A DNA stretch of 64,000 nucleotides. Source: CADEDH01 sp965216205. GTDB taxonomy: Bacteria; Actinomycetota; Acidimicrobiia; Acidimicrobiales; SZUA-35. Every line of letters starts with the position of its first letter. Position 1 is the first letter of the stretch. The stretch covers positions 2,914,001 to 2,978,000 of the forward strand of contig OZ244139.1 in the NCBI GenBank assembly GCA_965216205.1. Reading direction: 5' to 3'. Made by a program: the position numbers and the translations under genes. This document shows positions 17,077 through 25,583 of the stretch, one piece after another. The notes beneath the pieces were generated by a model. It was not told the origin of the DNA. It did not search any database and saw only the letters and a list, made by a program, of their open reading frames with translations.

Positions 17077-17107
17077 GAACATGTTCGACGCTGCTGACAA
17101 CTAGGTT
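17077..17107 (+). promoter_or_regulatory. rnd promoter with GAACATGTTC palindrome
   Basis: TAGGTT (17102-17107) ends 8 nt before GTG 17116, suggesting a leaderless rnd transcript. The perfect palindrome GAACATGTTC (17077-17086), extended to TCGAGAACATGTTCGA, covers the -35 region and is a candidate operator. Confidence 0.5.
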
Positions 17108-17115
17108 GGGGGGCC

Positions 17116-18285
17116 GTGCCTACCGTCGTAGCTTCAAAGTCCGAACTCGACGACGTCGTCGCGGACCTCCTCGGGGCCGACCGCTATGCGATCGACACCG
17201 AGTTCCATCGCGAGCGCACCTACTTCCCCCAGGTTGCCCTGGTACAGGTCGCCTGGGGCGACGAGGTCGTCCTGATCGACCCGCTGCCGCTGGACCTCAC
17301 CCCCCTCGGCCAGGTGCTGGACGGGCCGGGCCTGTGCATCCTCCACGCCGGTGTCCAGGACCTCGAAGTGCTGGACCTCGCGACCGGGACGATTCCCAGC
17401 CGAATCTTCGATACCCAGATCGCGGCGGGGTTCCTCGGCCAGGCGAACGGGTCGTTGAAGCTGCTTCTCGACCGGTACCTCAACGTGTCGCTCCCGAAGG
17501 GTGACCGCCTGACCGACTGGCTGCAGCGTCCGCTGTCGAGCGACCAGCTCCGGTACGCCGCCGCCGACGTCGACCATCTCCTCGATCTCACCGATGCCCT
17601 CCAGGCCGAGCTCGTGGAGGAAGGGCGTCTGGAGTGGGCCTTCGAGGAGAGCTCGTTGCTTCGGGACCGTCCCCGGAACCGGCGTGTTCCCGAGGAGGCG
17701 ATCCTCCGGATCAAGGAGGCCCGATCCTTGCGCGGGGCGTCGTTCCGGGTGGCGACGGCCGTGGCCGCGTGGCGGGAGCGTCGGGCGGCCGAGGCCGACG
17801 TTCCGGTTCGTCAGGTGCTCCCCGACCTCGGCGTGGTGGCGATCGCGCAGCGGACACCGGACAGCCTCGACCAGCTCACGTCGCTGCGGGGTGTCGAGCG
17901 GCGCCATCTCCGCAACGGTGCCGGCGAGGAGATCCTCACCGCCGTCAAGGTCGGGCAGCGCATGTCGAACGACCATGTCCGGCCGCAGCGCTCGCCGGAG
18001 CTGCCTCGACATCTTCGCCCCGTGGTCACGCTGGTCACCGCATGGATCTCCCAGCTCGCCCGCGACAACCGGCTCGACCCGGCCCTGCTCGCGACGCGGG
18101 CCGACGTGGAGGCCGTGCTCAAGGAGGATCCCGACAGCAGGCTGCAGTTCGGGTGGCGCTCCGAGCTGGTCGGCAAGCCGATCGCACAGCTCGTCGGCGG
18201 CGCCGCAGCGGTGGCGTTCGACGGCGACGGGCAGCTCGTGCTCGAGGAGCGCAGTCGCCGCCCCTTGAACGATTCGGCGAGCTGA
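17116..18285 (+). CDS. rnd: Ribonuclease D
   Basis: A 389-residue DEDD-type 3'-5' exoribonuclease. The Exo motifs are readable: YAIDTEFHRERTY (Exo I), HAGVQDLEVL (Exo II) and QLRYAAADVDHLL (Exo III). An HRDC-like helical region follows (FRVATAVAAWRERRAAEADVPVRQVLPD) with a further helical C-terminal half. RNase D trims tRNA and other stable RNA 3' ends. The GTG start is supported by a TAGGTT box 8 nt upstream. The gene stands alone, 106 bp after mobA. Confidence 0.94.
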   Translation: MPTVVASKSELDDVVADLLGADRYAIDTEFHRERTYFPQVALVQVAWGDEVVLIDPLPLDLTPLGQVLDGPGLCILHAGVQDLEVLDLATGTIPSRIFDTQIAAGFLGQANGSLKLLLDRYLNVSLPKGDRLTDWLQRPLSSDQLRYAAADVDHLLDLTDALQAELVEEGRLEWAFEESSLLRDRPRNRRVPEEAILRIKEARSLRGASFRVATAVAAWRERRAAEADVPVRQVLPDLGVVAIAQRTPDSLDQLTSLRGVERRHLRNGAGEEILTAVKVGQRMSNDHVRPQRSPELPRHLRPVVTLVTAWISQLARDNRLDPALLATRADVEAVLKEDPDSRLQFGWRSELVGKPIAQLVGGAAAVAFDGDGQLVLEERSRRPLNDSAS

Positions 18286-18395
18286 ACGCCCTGGTGAGCA
18301 GGACGTCGCACACTGTTCTTGGGTGATTCCACCCGGCAACGGCTGCGATTTCGGCTTGCCTGCGTCCATTTCGGCCCTATTCGCCAACTCCGCTC

Positions 18396-18410
18396 AGAAG
18401 CTTCTAGACT
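18396..18410 (+). promoter_or_regulatory. Promoter and palindrome of the 58-residue gene
   Basis: TTCGCC (18380-18385) and TAGACT (18405-18410) could form a promoter with a 19-bp spacer. The perfect palindrome AGAAGCTTCT (18396-18405) abuts the -10 box and may be an operator. Confidence 0.4.
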
Positions 18411-18483
18411 GAAGGTCTCACGCAAGCGCTGAGGACAGGTGGAACGAGGGCCTCAGCCCACCCGATACGTTCAGGAGTGTCCC

Positions 18484-18660
18484 ATGAAAAAGGGGCGTCA
18501 TCGTCGGTATGAAGAGGCGCGAGCGCTCAAGCGCTCGACGGATGGAGATGACATCGAGTCGCTGATGGACCGGCTCGACGAGGATCCGTTCGACCTTCCA
18601 ACCACTTCTGAAGCGTCTCGGCTCGACGAGGACGTCGAAGAGGGCGAACCGGTCGATTAG
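18484..18660 (+). CDS. Small basic-acidic protein (58 residues), unknown function
   Basis: The protein has a basic N-terminus (MKKGRHRRYEEARALKR) and an acidic, Asp/Glu-rich remainder. CAGGAG before ATG 18484 is a clear ribosome binding site. The layout resembles small actinobacterial proteins of the DUF3073 kind, but the motif differs, so no family is claimed. It is separated from rnd by about 200 bp that carries a likely promoter, so it appears independently expressed. A nucleic-acid-binding role is only a guess from the basic head. Confidence 0.65.
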   Translation: MKKGRHRRYEEARALKRSTDGDDIESLMDRLDEDPFDLPTTSEASRLDEDVEEGEPVD

Positions 18661-18687
18661 GTCGGAGCTCCGCAGAAGGTCCCTCGA

Positions 18688-20385
18688 TCACTCCACCTCG
18701 CTGGTCTCGGTCTCCTCGAGGATCTCGTCCAGCTTGACGATCTCCGAGTCGCGCACCACACCGACGAAGGATCCCGTGCCATCGGTTATCGCCACCAGTT
18801 CGGCGTCGACGCGACCCATCGCCGCCACCACGTCGCGGATGGTCCACGACGGCCGTCCGGTCGGTACCGACGAGTCGACGATGTCGGCCACGAGCGTGTC
18901 GTCCCACGTCGATCGCTCGATCTTCGCCGCGTCCTGAATCGAGCAGAGACCGCGGAACTCGCCGCCGTCGACGACCGGCACGATCGGTTGGCGTTGGCCC
19001 ATGGCGTGGAACCAGACGAACTCCGACACCGTCGCGTCCGGCGGAACCGTCAGGACGTCGGTCTCCATGACCGACACGACGGGCAGGTTGAGCCGGCTCT
19101 CCAGGCCGCCGAGCCGCTCCTCCCGCTGGGCGATCGACACCGACGACGGCCCGGCGACCAACTGGGACACCGCGGCGGCGATCAACGCCGGTACCACCGC
19201 CGTACCGCGGGTCGACTCGGCGACGAACATCACCGCGGCGATCGGGGTCCGGTAGCCCGCTGCGAGGAAGGCGGCGAGACCGAGGATCGGCCACAGCCGT
19301 GCGTCCTCGGCATCGCCGAGGCCGACCTGGTCGAGCACGTCGCCCACGATCCGCCCCAGCAGCACTCCCTGCACTGCGAGGGGGATGAACAGTCCACCCA
19401 CACCGTTCGACCCGACGGTGGTCAGGGTCGCAGCAGCGCGGAAGAAGAACAGGGCGATGATGAGCGAGGTGCTGGCCCCGGCGTCGTCCCGGAGCCAGTC
19501 GAACACGCTCAGCCCGGGCCCGAGGGTGAGGGGCTCGCCGAAGACCTCATCCGAGATGATCGCCAGGGCGCCGAGAACGACACCGCCCACGACGATGAGC
19601 ACCGGCGACGACCACCGCTTGGCCACCCCCTTCGCCTGACGGGTGAACCACGCGAACGCCCGTCCGCCAAGGCCGGCTCCGGCGCCGAGGATCACCGCGC
19701 CGATCAACTCGCCGGTGCCGACGCCCCGGTCGGTCACGAAGTCGACCACCGAGCCCTCGTGGATGAACGGCATCGTGACATAGGTGAAGAAGCTCGCCGC
19801 CGACGCCACCAGGGCCGGCAACAGCGCACGATGGGCGACGTCGTCGCGGTAGGGCGACTCGAGGGCGAAGACCACCCCGGTGGCGGGTGCCTGGAAGACC
19901 GCGGCGACACCGGCGGCGGCTCCCGCCGTGAGGAGCTGCTGAACGGCGCCTCGGCCGAGGTGGCGCTCCAGCGGGCGGTAGACGTAGTAGCCGAACGCCG
20001 ATCCGAGGTAGATCGACGGGCCCTCCAGCCCGACAGCTCCGCCGAGACCGATCGTGGTGACACCGCCCAGCATCCTCGCGGGTAGCTCCCGGACCCCATA
20101 GCTGGGGTGCCTGCTGTGGAACTCGCCGACGTACTCCTCCGACGTCGACGGGGAGCAGCCGCCACCGACGGTGCGGAGCAGGAGGGCGGTTATGGCGAGG
20201 CCGACGAGCGGGGCCCCTGCCTGCAGCCACAGCGGCCAGCCCTCGAGCGCGTGGAGTGCCACCTCCACCACCAGATACTCGAACACCGCGACGGCCGCTC
20301 CGACCAGCACCCCGAGACCCACGGATGCCGCCAGGAGCTTCGAGCTGACCGCCTCGGGAACGAGGACCCGAAGTCGGTCGATCAT
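18688..20385 (-). CDS. ClC-type chloride channel/transporter with CBS domains
   Basis: A 565-residue membrane protein. About ten to twelve hydrophobic helices occupy residues ~15-425. ClC signatures are GGGCSPST (ion-selectivity loop variant), GGAVGLEGPSIYLG (with the gating Glu; GREGP is GLEGP here), FALESPYRDD (position of the proton Glu) and GVGGLFIPL. Two CBS domains follow (SVMETDVLTVPPDATVSEF and IVDSSVPTGRPSWTIRDVVAAMG), which usually bind adenine nucleotides. The two glutamates suggest a chloride/proton exchanger. The ATG overlaps the stop of the upstream Cys-cluster gene (ATGA), so the two are co-translated. Confidence 0.9.
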   Translation of the reverse strand: MIDRLRVLVPEAVSSKLLAASVGLGVLVGAAVAVFEYLVVEVALHALEGWPLWLQAGAPLVGLAITALLLRTVGGGCSPSTSEEYVGEFHSRHPSYGVRELPARMLGGVTTIGLGGAVGLEGPSIYLGSAFGYYVYRPLERHLGRGAVQQLLTAGAAAGVAAVFQAPATGVVFALESPYRDDVAHRALLPALVASAASFFTYVTMPFIHEGSVVDFVTDRGVGTGELIGAVILGAGAGLGGRAFAWFTRQAKGVAKRWSSPVLIVVGGVVLGALAIISDEVFGEPLTLGPGLSVFDWLRDDAGASTSLIIALFFFRAAATLTTVGSNGVGGLFIPLAVQGVLLGRIVGDVLDQVGLGDAEDARLWPILGLAAFLAAGYRTPIAAVMFVAESTRGTAVVPALIAAAVSQLVAGPSSVSIAQREERLGGLESRLNLPVVSVMETDVLTVPPDATVSEFVWFHAMGQRQPIVPVVDGGEFRGLCSIQDAAKIERSTWDDTLVADIVDSSVPTGRPSWTIRDVVAAMGRVDAELVAITDGTGSFVGVVRDSEIVKLDEILEETETSEVE

Positions 20386-21098
20386 GGGGCCGATCGCCGA
20401 GGTGCTCCGAGCACCACCGGCGTCTCTGACCGCCTCATCTCCAACGCGGCGACCAGACGCCGGTAGACGTCGTCACCCATGAGCTCGGTGAGCTCGTCAC
20501 GGGCCGTCTCGTACACAGGAGCGTTCCCGACGTAGGCCTCGTCGGCCTCGGTGCACCACCAGTTGAAGTCGTCGCCGCCAGGCCCCCAGTCGCGGCGTTG
20601 CCACGCCCGCACGAGGACGGTCTCATAGCCGTACTCGTCGGTGTGCACATCGAGACGGATCGGGAGTTGCCAGCACACGCTGGGCTTCCAGTCGATCGGT
20701 CGTTCGCCGCGGTTCAGGGCGGCAAGGTGCAGAGCACACCCCACCCCTCCGTCGAACCCCTCCCGGTTGAGGAAGATGCAGGCCCCGTCGGCCCGCCGGG
20801 TGACCCACTCACCCTTCTTCTTCCGCTTGAGCGGTCCGCCCCGCTTCTCCGCCTTCTGGTGATGCTGCCACTCGCCGGGCTCGAGCTCGGCCGCTCGGGC
20901 CGCGGTCCGCCGCCGGTCGTCGCCGTCCACGAAGTGGGCGCCGTGGATGCAGCAGCCGAGCGTGTCCGACGGGTCGGGCTCGACGCCGACCGATCGACAG
21001 CCGCGGCCGTAGATGCACTCGTAGCTCGAGAGCAGGAAGCTGGTGTCGACCAGCCAGGTGGTCGTATCACCGTCTTCGAGCTCCAGCCATTCCGTCAC
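20382..21098 (-). CDS. Cysteine-cluster protein related to DUF3109/YkgJ-type proteins
   Basis: A 238-residue cytoplasmic protein with eight cysteines in a recognisable pattern: ECIYGRGC, GCCIHG, GACIFLN, GCALHLAAL and SVCWQLPIRLD, plus a late WWC. The order C..C..CC, then CAL..(16)..CxxLPIR, recalls DUF3109/YkgJ-like zinc or iron-sulfur binding proteins; this is a resemblance, not proof. The gene overlaps the ClC gene. A TAGCCT box (21110-21105) lies 6 nt before its GTG start, so the two-gene operon is probably leaderless. Function unknown. Confidence 0.7.
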   Translation of the reverse strand: MTEWLELEDGDTTTWLVDTSFLLSSYECIYGRGCRSVGVEPDPSDTLGCCIHGAHFVDGDDRRRTAARAAELEPGEWQHHQKAEKRGGPLKRKKKGEWVTRRADGACIFLNREGFDGGVGCALHLAALNRGERPIDWKPSVCWQLPIRLDVHTDEYGYETVLVRAWQRRDWGPGGDDFNWWCTEADEAYVGNAPVYETARDELTELMGDDVYRRLVAALEMRRSETPVVLGAPRRSAP

Positions 21099-21196
21099 CG
21101 CTGCAGGCTACCTTTGGCCTGCGGTCGTTCAGGTCACGGTTTCCGTAGGTGCCTAGGGTGCGCGGTCGAAGCTGCGCACCGGGAGGGGATGCGACG

Positions 21197-21406
21197 ATGG
21201 AGCAGCGGTTCGACGAGATCAGGGCCCGTCTGGAGCAGATCTCGGAGGAGCTGGGAGACCTCGCGATGGAGCTGCTACGGGAGGCGGTCGACGAGGGAGC
21301 GGGTCGGCGGCCACCGGAGGAGAAGCCGCTCGCCCAGGCCCGACGGGCCGTCGACAAGGCGGCTCACCACCTCGGCTCGATCCCCTCCCGCAGCGCCGAG
21401 CGCTGA
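21197..21406 (+). CDS. Small coiled-coil protein, unknown function
   Basis: A 69-residue protein whose first 35 residues (MEQRFDEIRARLEQISEELGDL) have strong heptad character, followed by a charged linker and a short helix (AQARRAVDKAAHHLGS). GGGAGGGG before ATG 21197 is a good ribosome binding site, and a TAGGGT box lies upstream at about 21155. It is divergent from the Cys-cluster/ClC operon. No family recognised. Confidence 0.62.
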   Translation: MEQRFDEIRARLEQISEELGDLAMELLREAVDEGAGRRPPEEKPLAQARRAVDKAAHHLGSIPSRSAER

Positions 21407-21415
21407 CGGCTCGGC

Positions 21416-22555
21416 TCACGTCGCTCGTGGCGCTCCGTCGAGCTGCACCTCGGGTTCGTCGAGCTCCGGGCTCACGTCGTGGACGAGACCCGGCGCCGCA
21501 GCGGCGCCGTGCTCGCCGCCGAGCTCGTTGATCCGGTGGATCAGCTGGATGAGCCGGGCGAAGGAGCGATTGTCGAATCGCAGTGCGAGGCGAGGGAGGT
21601 CGGTGTGGTCGTCGTCGCGACGCTCCGCCGAGGTGGCCTCGATCGGCTCGATCGTTCCGCCGGTGAGCACGTCGGCGAACTCGTCGTTCAGCGTCGCCAC
21701 GGAGCTGTCGGACAGCGGCGATCGGAGCCGGATCACGAGCCGGGAGCCGACGTAGCGGAGCGAGTGGTAGCACGAGTAGAACGCGCACAGGTACTCCGCG
21801 GCCTCGTCGGGGTCGTGGGTGTGGAGGAACAGATCGAGATCGTTGGCCCCGATCATCCCCCGGTCGAGCAGCTCGGACTTCACGAACTGCAGCCAATTGG
21901 CCCAGTACGTCGACCCCGGGTGGTCGAGCAGCACGATCGGGGCCGGATAGCTCTTTCCCGTCTGGATCAGTGTGAGCAGCTCGAACGCCTCGTCGAGCGT
22001 GCCGAACCCGCCGGGGAAGAGGGCGAACGCATCGGTCTCCTTCATGAACGTGAGCTTGCGGGTGAAGAAGTACTTGAACGTCGCCAGCTTCGGATCGCCG
22101 TCGATGATCTCCGCCGCCCGCTGTTCGAACGGCAGTGCGATGTTGACGCCGAACGAGCGATCGGTTCCAGCACCCTCGATGGCGGCGGTCATGATCCCCG
22201 GCCCAGCGCCGGAGATCGCCATCCAGTCGCGGGCCGCCATCCGTTGGCCGAAGGTCACCGCGAGCTCGTAGTCGGGCGTCCCCGGCTTGGTTCTGGCCGA
22301 GCCGAAGACCGACACCTTGGCCCGGTCGCTGTAGGGCGAGAACACCCGCCAGGAGTGGAGCATCTCGGCGAGGGTCTGGCTGGCGATCTTCAGTTCCAGC
22401 CGGTCGATGTCGGCATCGTCCATGTCGAGCGCGGTCACCAACAGCGCCCGCACGAGGTCGTCGTTGCCATCCGTTCCGACCGCCGCCAGCACCTCGGTCA
22501 ACGAGACGTCGACGAGACGTTCACCAAAGGTCGAACGCGGGCGGGGAACGGACAT
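21416..22555 (-). CDS. LOG-family protein (TIGR00730-type)
   Basis: A 379-residue protein containing the Rossmann-like LOG domain at about residues 80-260. KVSVFGSART, the phosphate-binding AISGAGPGIMTAAIEGA, and the signature FALFPGGFGTLDEAFELLTLIQTG are visible. LOG proteins release the base from nucleoside 5'-monophosphates; many were misnamed lysine decarboxylase. An N-terminal helical extension (~75 residues) and a C-terminal ~100-residue region enlarge it beyond the usual 190-240 residues. It lies 46 bp downstream of fbiC on the same strand, as third gene of an HxlR-fbiC-LOG run. Confidence 0.85.
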   Translation of the reverse strand: MSVPRPRSTFGERLVDVSLTEVLAAVGTDGNDDLVRALLVTALDMDDADIDRLELKIASQTLAEMLHSWRVFSPYSDRAKVSVFGSARTKPGTPDYELAVTFGQRMAARDWMAISGAGPGIMTAAIEGAGTDRSFGVNIALPFEQRAAEIIDGDPKLATFKYFFTRKLTFMKETDAFALFPGGFGTLDEAFELLTLIQTGKSYPAPIVLLDHPGSTYWANWLQFVKSELLDRGMIGANDLDLFLHTHDPDEAAEYLCAFYSCYHSLRYVGSRLVIRLRSPLSDSSVATLNDEFADVLTGGTIEPIEATSAERRDDDHTDLPRLALRFDNRSFARLIQLIHRINELGGEHGAAAAPGLVHDVSPELDEPEVQLDGAPRAT

Positions 22556-22601
22556 GCGGGCCTCCTGGTTGCTGTCGGCGACGAGCGACGGCCCGCCGCA
22601 C

Positions 22602-24959
22602 TCAGACGGGCGTGGTCTCCTCGACGCGACCGTACAGGGTGGTTCGCTGGGCGAGACGCCGGCCGAGTGGTTCGACCAGCGCCGCGAAGTCGGCGGGCGT
22701 CACGCCTTGGCCGTGGGCGGCACCCGCGGCCCGGGAGATGTTCTCGTCCATCAACGTGCCGCCGACGTCGTTGCACCCCGCCTGGAGCAGCTGGCGTACG
22801 CTGTCGAACCCGATCTTGACCCAACCGGACTGGATGTTGTCGATCGAGCCACGGTAGGCGATACGGGCCACGGCGTGAACGAGGAGGTTCTCCCGGAACG
22901 TAGGGCCGCGCCGGGCCTTTCGCTGCAGGTAGATGGGGGATGCCATGTGCACGAACGGGAGACCGACGAACTCGGTGAAACCGCCGGTCTCGGCCTGGAG
23001 GTCCCGGGTGACGAGCAGGTGCTTCACCCAGCTCTCTGGTTGCTCGACGGCGCCGAACATCATCGTCACGTTCGACCGGAGACCGACCTCGTGGGCGGTG
23101 CGATGGGCGTCGAGCCACTCGTCGGTGGAGATCTTGTCGGGACAGAGGATCTCCCGCACGCCGTCGTCGAGGATCTCGGCCGCGGTGCCAGGAAGGGAGC
23201 GCAGGCCAGCGTCCATGCAGCGGCGCAGGTAGTCGGCGAGTGGCTCGCCGAGCCGCTTCGCCCCCTCGGTGACCTCGAGGGCGGTGAAGCCGTGCACGTG
23301 GATGTCGGGGGCAGCCTCCTTCACGGCCCGGCACACGTCGATGTAGTAGTCGCCGTCGAAGTCGGGGTGGATACCGCCCTGCAGGCAGACCTCGGTGGCA
23401 CCGGCCTCCCAGGCCTCCACCACCCGCTCCTGCATCTGCTCCAGCGAGAGCAGGTACGGCTTGCCCCGCAGGTTCAAGCTGAGCGGACCCTTGGAGAAGC
23501 CGCAGAATCGGCACTTGAACGTGCACACGTTGGTGTAGTTGATGTTGCGGTTGACCACATAGGTGACCGTGTCGCCGACGGCGGCCTCGCGGAGCTCGTC
23601 GGCCAGTTGGGCGACCGCCGCCACCTCGGGGCCTCGCGCCCGGAACAGGGTCAGCAGCTCGTCGTAGCCCGCCTGCTGGCCGCTGCGCACGCCGGCGATG
23701 ACCTCGCCGACGGCACCCGGCACGGTGATCGGCTCCGCGCTCGTCAGCTCCACCGGGGTCACCGGTGCTCCGGAGTACCACTGGGTCGACCGGTCGCCGA
23801 TGAGGACCACGTCGGCACCGTCATCGCCGTGCTTGACGAACTCGGCCTTCTCGGGGAACACCGCCCCGGGGTCGTCTCGACCGAGGCCCTCGGCATCGGA
23901 CCGGTCGAGCACCGGGAAGCGGAGATCGTCGTGCAACCAGCGATCCGGATCGAGGGCGAACTCGGGATAGATCGTCAGCCGGGGGGCGAGCGTGCGACCC
24001 CTGGCCTCGGTCACGTTGCGCAGTCGATCGAGCGCCGGCCACGGCCGCTCCGGATTGACGTGGTCGGCCGTGATCGGCGACACGCCACCCCAGTCGTCGA
24101 TCCCGGCATCGAGCAGCACGCCGAAGTCGTCGGACAGGTTCGGGGGCGCTTGGAGGTGCACGTCGCCGGGCAGGATCAGACGGGCGAGCGCTATGGCGCG
24201 GTGGTAGGCCTCGTCGGGGCAGGGATCGTGGCGCCACATGGCGGTTCCCGCCTTCGGCAGGAAGTTCTGGACGATGACCTCCTGGACGTGACCGTGGCGG
24301 CGGTGGGCGTCGGCGATCGCCTCGAGGGCCGCCACCCGGTCCTCCTCGGTCTCGCCGATGCCGACGAGGATGCCGGTGGTGAACGGGATCGCCAGCCGAC
24401 CGGCCGCCTCCAGCGTGGCGAGACGCCGCTCGGGGGTCTTGTCCGGCGAGCCCCGGTGGCAGTCGAGATCGCCGCGGAGCGTCTCGATCATCATCCCCTG
24501 ACTGGGCGAGACGGCCCGGAGCTGGGCGAGTTCCGATTCGTGGAGCGCGCCGGCGTTGGCATGGGGGAGCAGACCGGTCTCGGTCAACACCGCCTCGCAC
24601 ATCGACACGAGATAGTCGACGGTGGAGCTGTAGCCGTTGTCGGCCAGCCAGGCCTCGGCCGCGGGGTACCGGAGCTCGGGCCGCTCACCGAGCGTGAACA
24701 GCGCCTCGTGGCACCCGGCCCTCGCGCCCCGCCGGGCGATCTTCAGCACCTCGTCGACGGTCAGGTACGGACTGTCGAGCCGAGCTGGAGGCTGGGCGAA
24801 CGTGCAGTATCCGCACTTGTCGCGGCACAGCATCGTGAGGGGGATGAACACCTTGGGGGAGTAGGTCACCCGCCGGCCGAAGGCCGCATCGCGGCGCTCC
24901 GACGCCGCGGCGAGCAACTCCGGCGTGGGACACGCCAGAAGCTCCTGTCGGTCGATCAC
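22602..24959 (-). CDS. fbiC: FO synthase, CofG-CofH fusion (coenzyme F420 biosynthesis)
   Basis: A 785-residue fusion of two radical-SAM enzymes that make 7,8-didemethyl-8-hydroxy-5-deazariboflavin, the F420 chromophore, from tyrosine and a ribityl-uracil. The N-terminal CofG half has CRDKCGYC (Cys45, 49, 52). The C-terminal CofH half has CTFKCRFCGF near residue 480, followed by VCLQGGIHPDF. The fused form is typical of actinobacteria. ATG 24959 overlaps the stop of the HxlR gene (ATGA). It explains the F420-type luciferase-like oxidoreductases at 43.1-45.1 kb. Confidence 0.97.
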   Translation of the reverse strand: MIDRQELLACPTPELLAAASERRDAAFGRRVTYSPKVFIPLTMLCRDKCGYCTFAQPPARLDSPYLTVDEVLKIARRGARAGCHEALFTLGERPELRYPAAEAWLADNGYSSTVDYLVSMCEAVLTETGLLPHANAGALHESELAQLRAVSPSQGMMIETLRGDLDCHRGSPDKTPERRLATLEAAGRLAIPFTTGILVGIGETEEDRVAALEAIADAHRRHGHVQEVIVQNFLPKAGTAMWRHDPCPDEAYHRAIALARLILPGDVHLQAPPNLSDDFGVLLDAGIDDWGGVSPITADHVNPERPWPALDRLRNVTEARGRTLAPRLTIYPEFALDPDRWLHDDLRFPVLDRSDAEGLGRDDPGAVFPEKAEFVKHGDDGADVVLIGDRSTQWYSGAPVTPVELTSAEPITVPGAVGEVIAGVRSGQQAGYDELLTLFRARGPEVAAVAQLADELREAAVGDTVTYVVNRNINYTNVCTFKCRFCGFSKGPLSLNLRGKPYLLSLEQMQERVVEAWEAGATEVCLQGGIHPDFDGDYYIDVCRAVKEAAPDIHVHGFTALEVTEGAKRLGEPLADYLRRCMDAGLRSLPGTAAEILDDGVREILCPDKISTDEWLDAHRTAHEVGLRSNVTMMFGAVEQPESWVKHLLVTRDLQAETGGFTEFVGLPFVHMASPIYLQRKARRGPTFRENLLVHAVARIAYRGSIDNIQSGWVKIGFDSVRQLLQAGCNDVGGTLMDENISRAAGAAHGQGVTPADFAALVEPLGRRLAQRTTLYGRVEETTPV

Positions 24960-25411
24960 ACGTCACTCCTTCCAGGCCCGGGACGGCTCTTGATCCGCCC
25001 GGGGTTCACGGCTTCGGCGCACTGCGGGCAGCGAACCGCTTGCTCGATCGGCGTGCCACAGTCCTCGTGGACGAGCACGGTGGGGGCGCCGTCGGCCGCG
25101 TACCAGCGGTCACCCCAGCCCATGAGGGCGATCAGGGCGGTCGACAGATCGGCGCCCTTGGTGGTGAGCCGGTACTCGTTGCGCACCGGCCGCGTCTGGT
25201 ACGGGACCTTCTCCACCACCTGGTGGTCGACGAGCTTCGCCAGTCGATCGGCGAGGAGGTTCTTGGCGATTCCCAGATCGGTCTCGAGCTGCCCGAACCG
25301 TCGAACGCCTCGAAAGATGTCGCGCAGGATCAGCAGCGTCCAACGGTCGCCGATGATGGCCAGCGTCGCCGCTATCGAGCATTCCCGGCTGTCGGGAGGG
25401 GCCTGACTCAT
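24956..25411 (-). CDS. HxlR-family regulator with zinc-ribbon-like tail
   Basis: A 151-residue MarR-like winged-helix protein. The HxlR core is IIGDRWTLLILRDIFRGVRRFGQLETDLGIAKNLLADRLAKLVDHQVVEKV. After residue ~110 the tail HEDCGTPIEQAVRCPQCAE contains three Cys and a His that could bind zinc. It overlaps fbiC and probably regulates it or its own operon. The promoter is well formed: TTGCAA, 17 bp, TACGGT, 9 nt, ATG on the minus strand. Confidence 0.88.
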   Translation of the reverse strand: MSQAPPDSRECSIAATLAIIGDRWTLLILRDIFRGVRRFGQLETDLGIAKNLLADRLAKLVDHQVVEKVPYQTRPVRNEYRLTTKGADLSTALIALMGWGDRWYAADGAPTVLVHEDCGTPIEQAVRCPQCAEAVNPGRIKSRPGPGRSDV

Positions 25412-25420
25412 GCCGGCGCC

Positions 25421-25452
25421 ACCGTAGGCGAGTTGGTTTCGATTTGCAACTC
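25421..25452 (-). promoter_or_regulatory. Promoter and candidate operator of the HxlR-fbiC-LOG operon
   Basis: Minus strand: -35 TTGCAA (25449-25444), 17-bp spacer, -10 TACGGT (25426-25421), then 9 nt to ATG 25411. An inverted repeat GAGTTG (25430-25435) / CAACTC (25447-25452) spans spacer and -35, the usual position for an autoregulatory HxlR site. Confidence 0.62.
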
Positions 25453-25570
25453 ACCTGGTCATCGGGCTGTTGGCAGGCTGCTGGGGGGCTGCTGGCGGGC
25501 TGCTGGCGATGGGTCCGACGTTGGGGCTGACCGAATCGGGTGCGACACCAACGTTCGACCGCTGCCGCGA

Positions 25571-25576
25571 TATGGT
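25571..25576 (+). promoter_or_regulatory. -10 box of the CBM6-like gene
   Basis: TATGGT ends 7 nt before ATG 25584. It fits a leaderless start at 25584 better than the in-frame ATG at 25572, which lies inside the box. Confidence 0.5.
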
Positions 25577-25583
25577 GCAGGCC

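Noticed and set aside
21479..25406. Long plus-strand open frames opposite LOG and fbiC
   Set aside because: They are antisense shadows with GC-driven composition; the minus-strand genes carry clear catalytic motifs.
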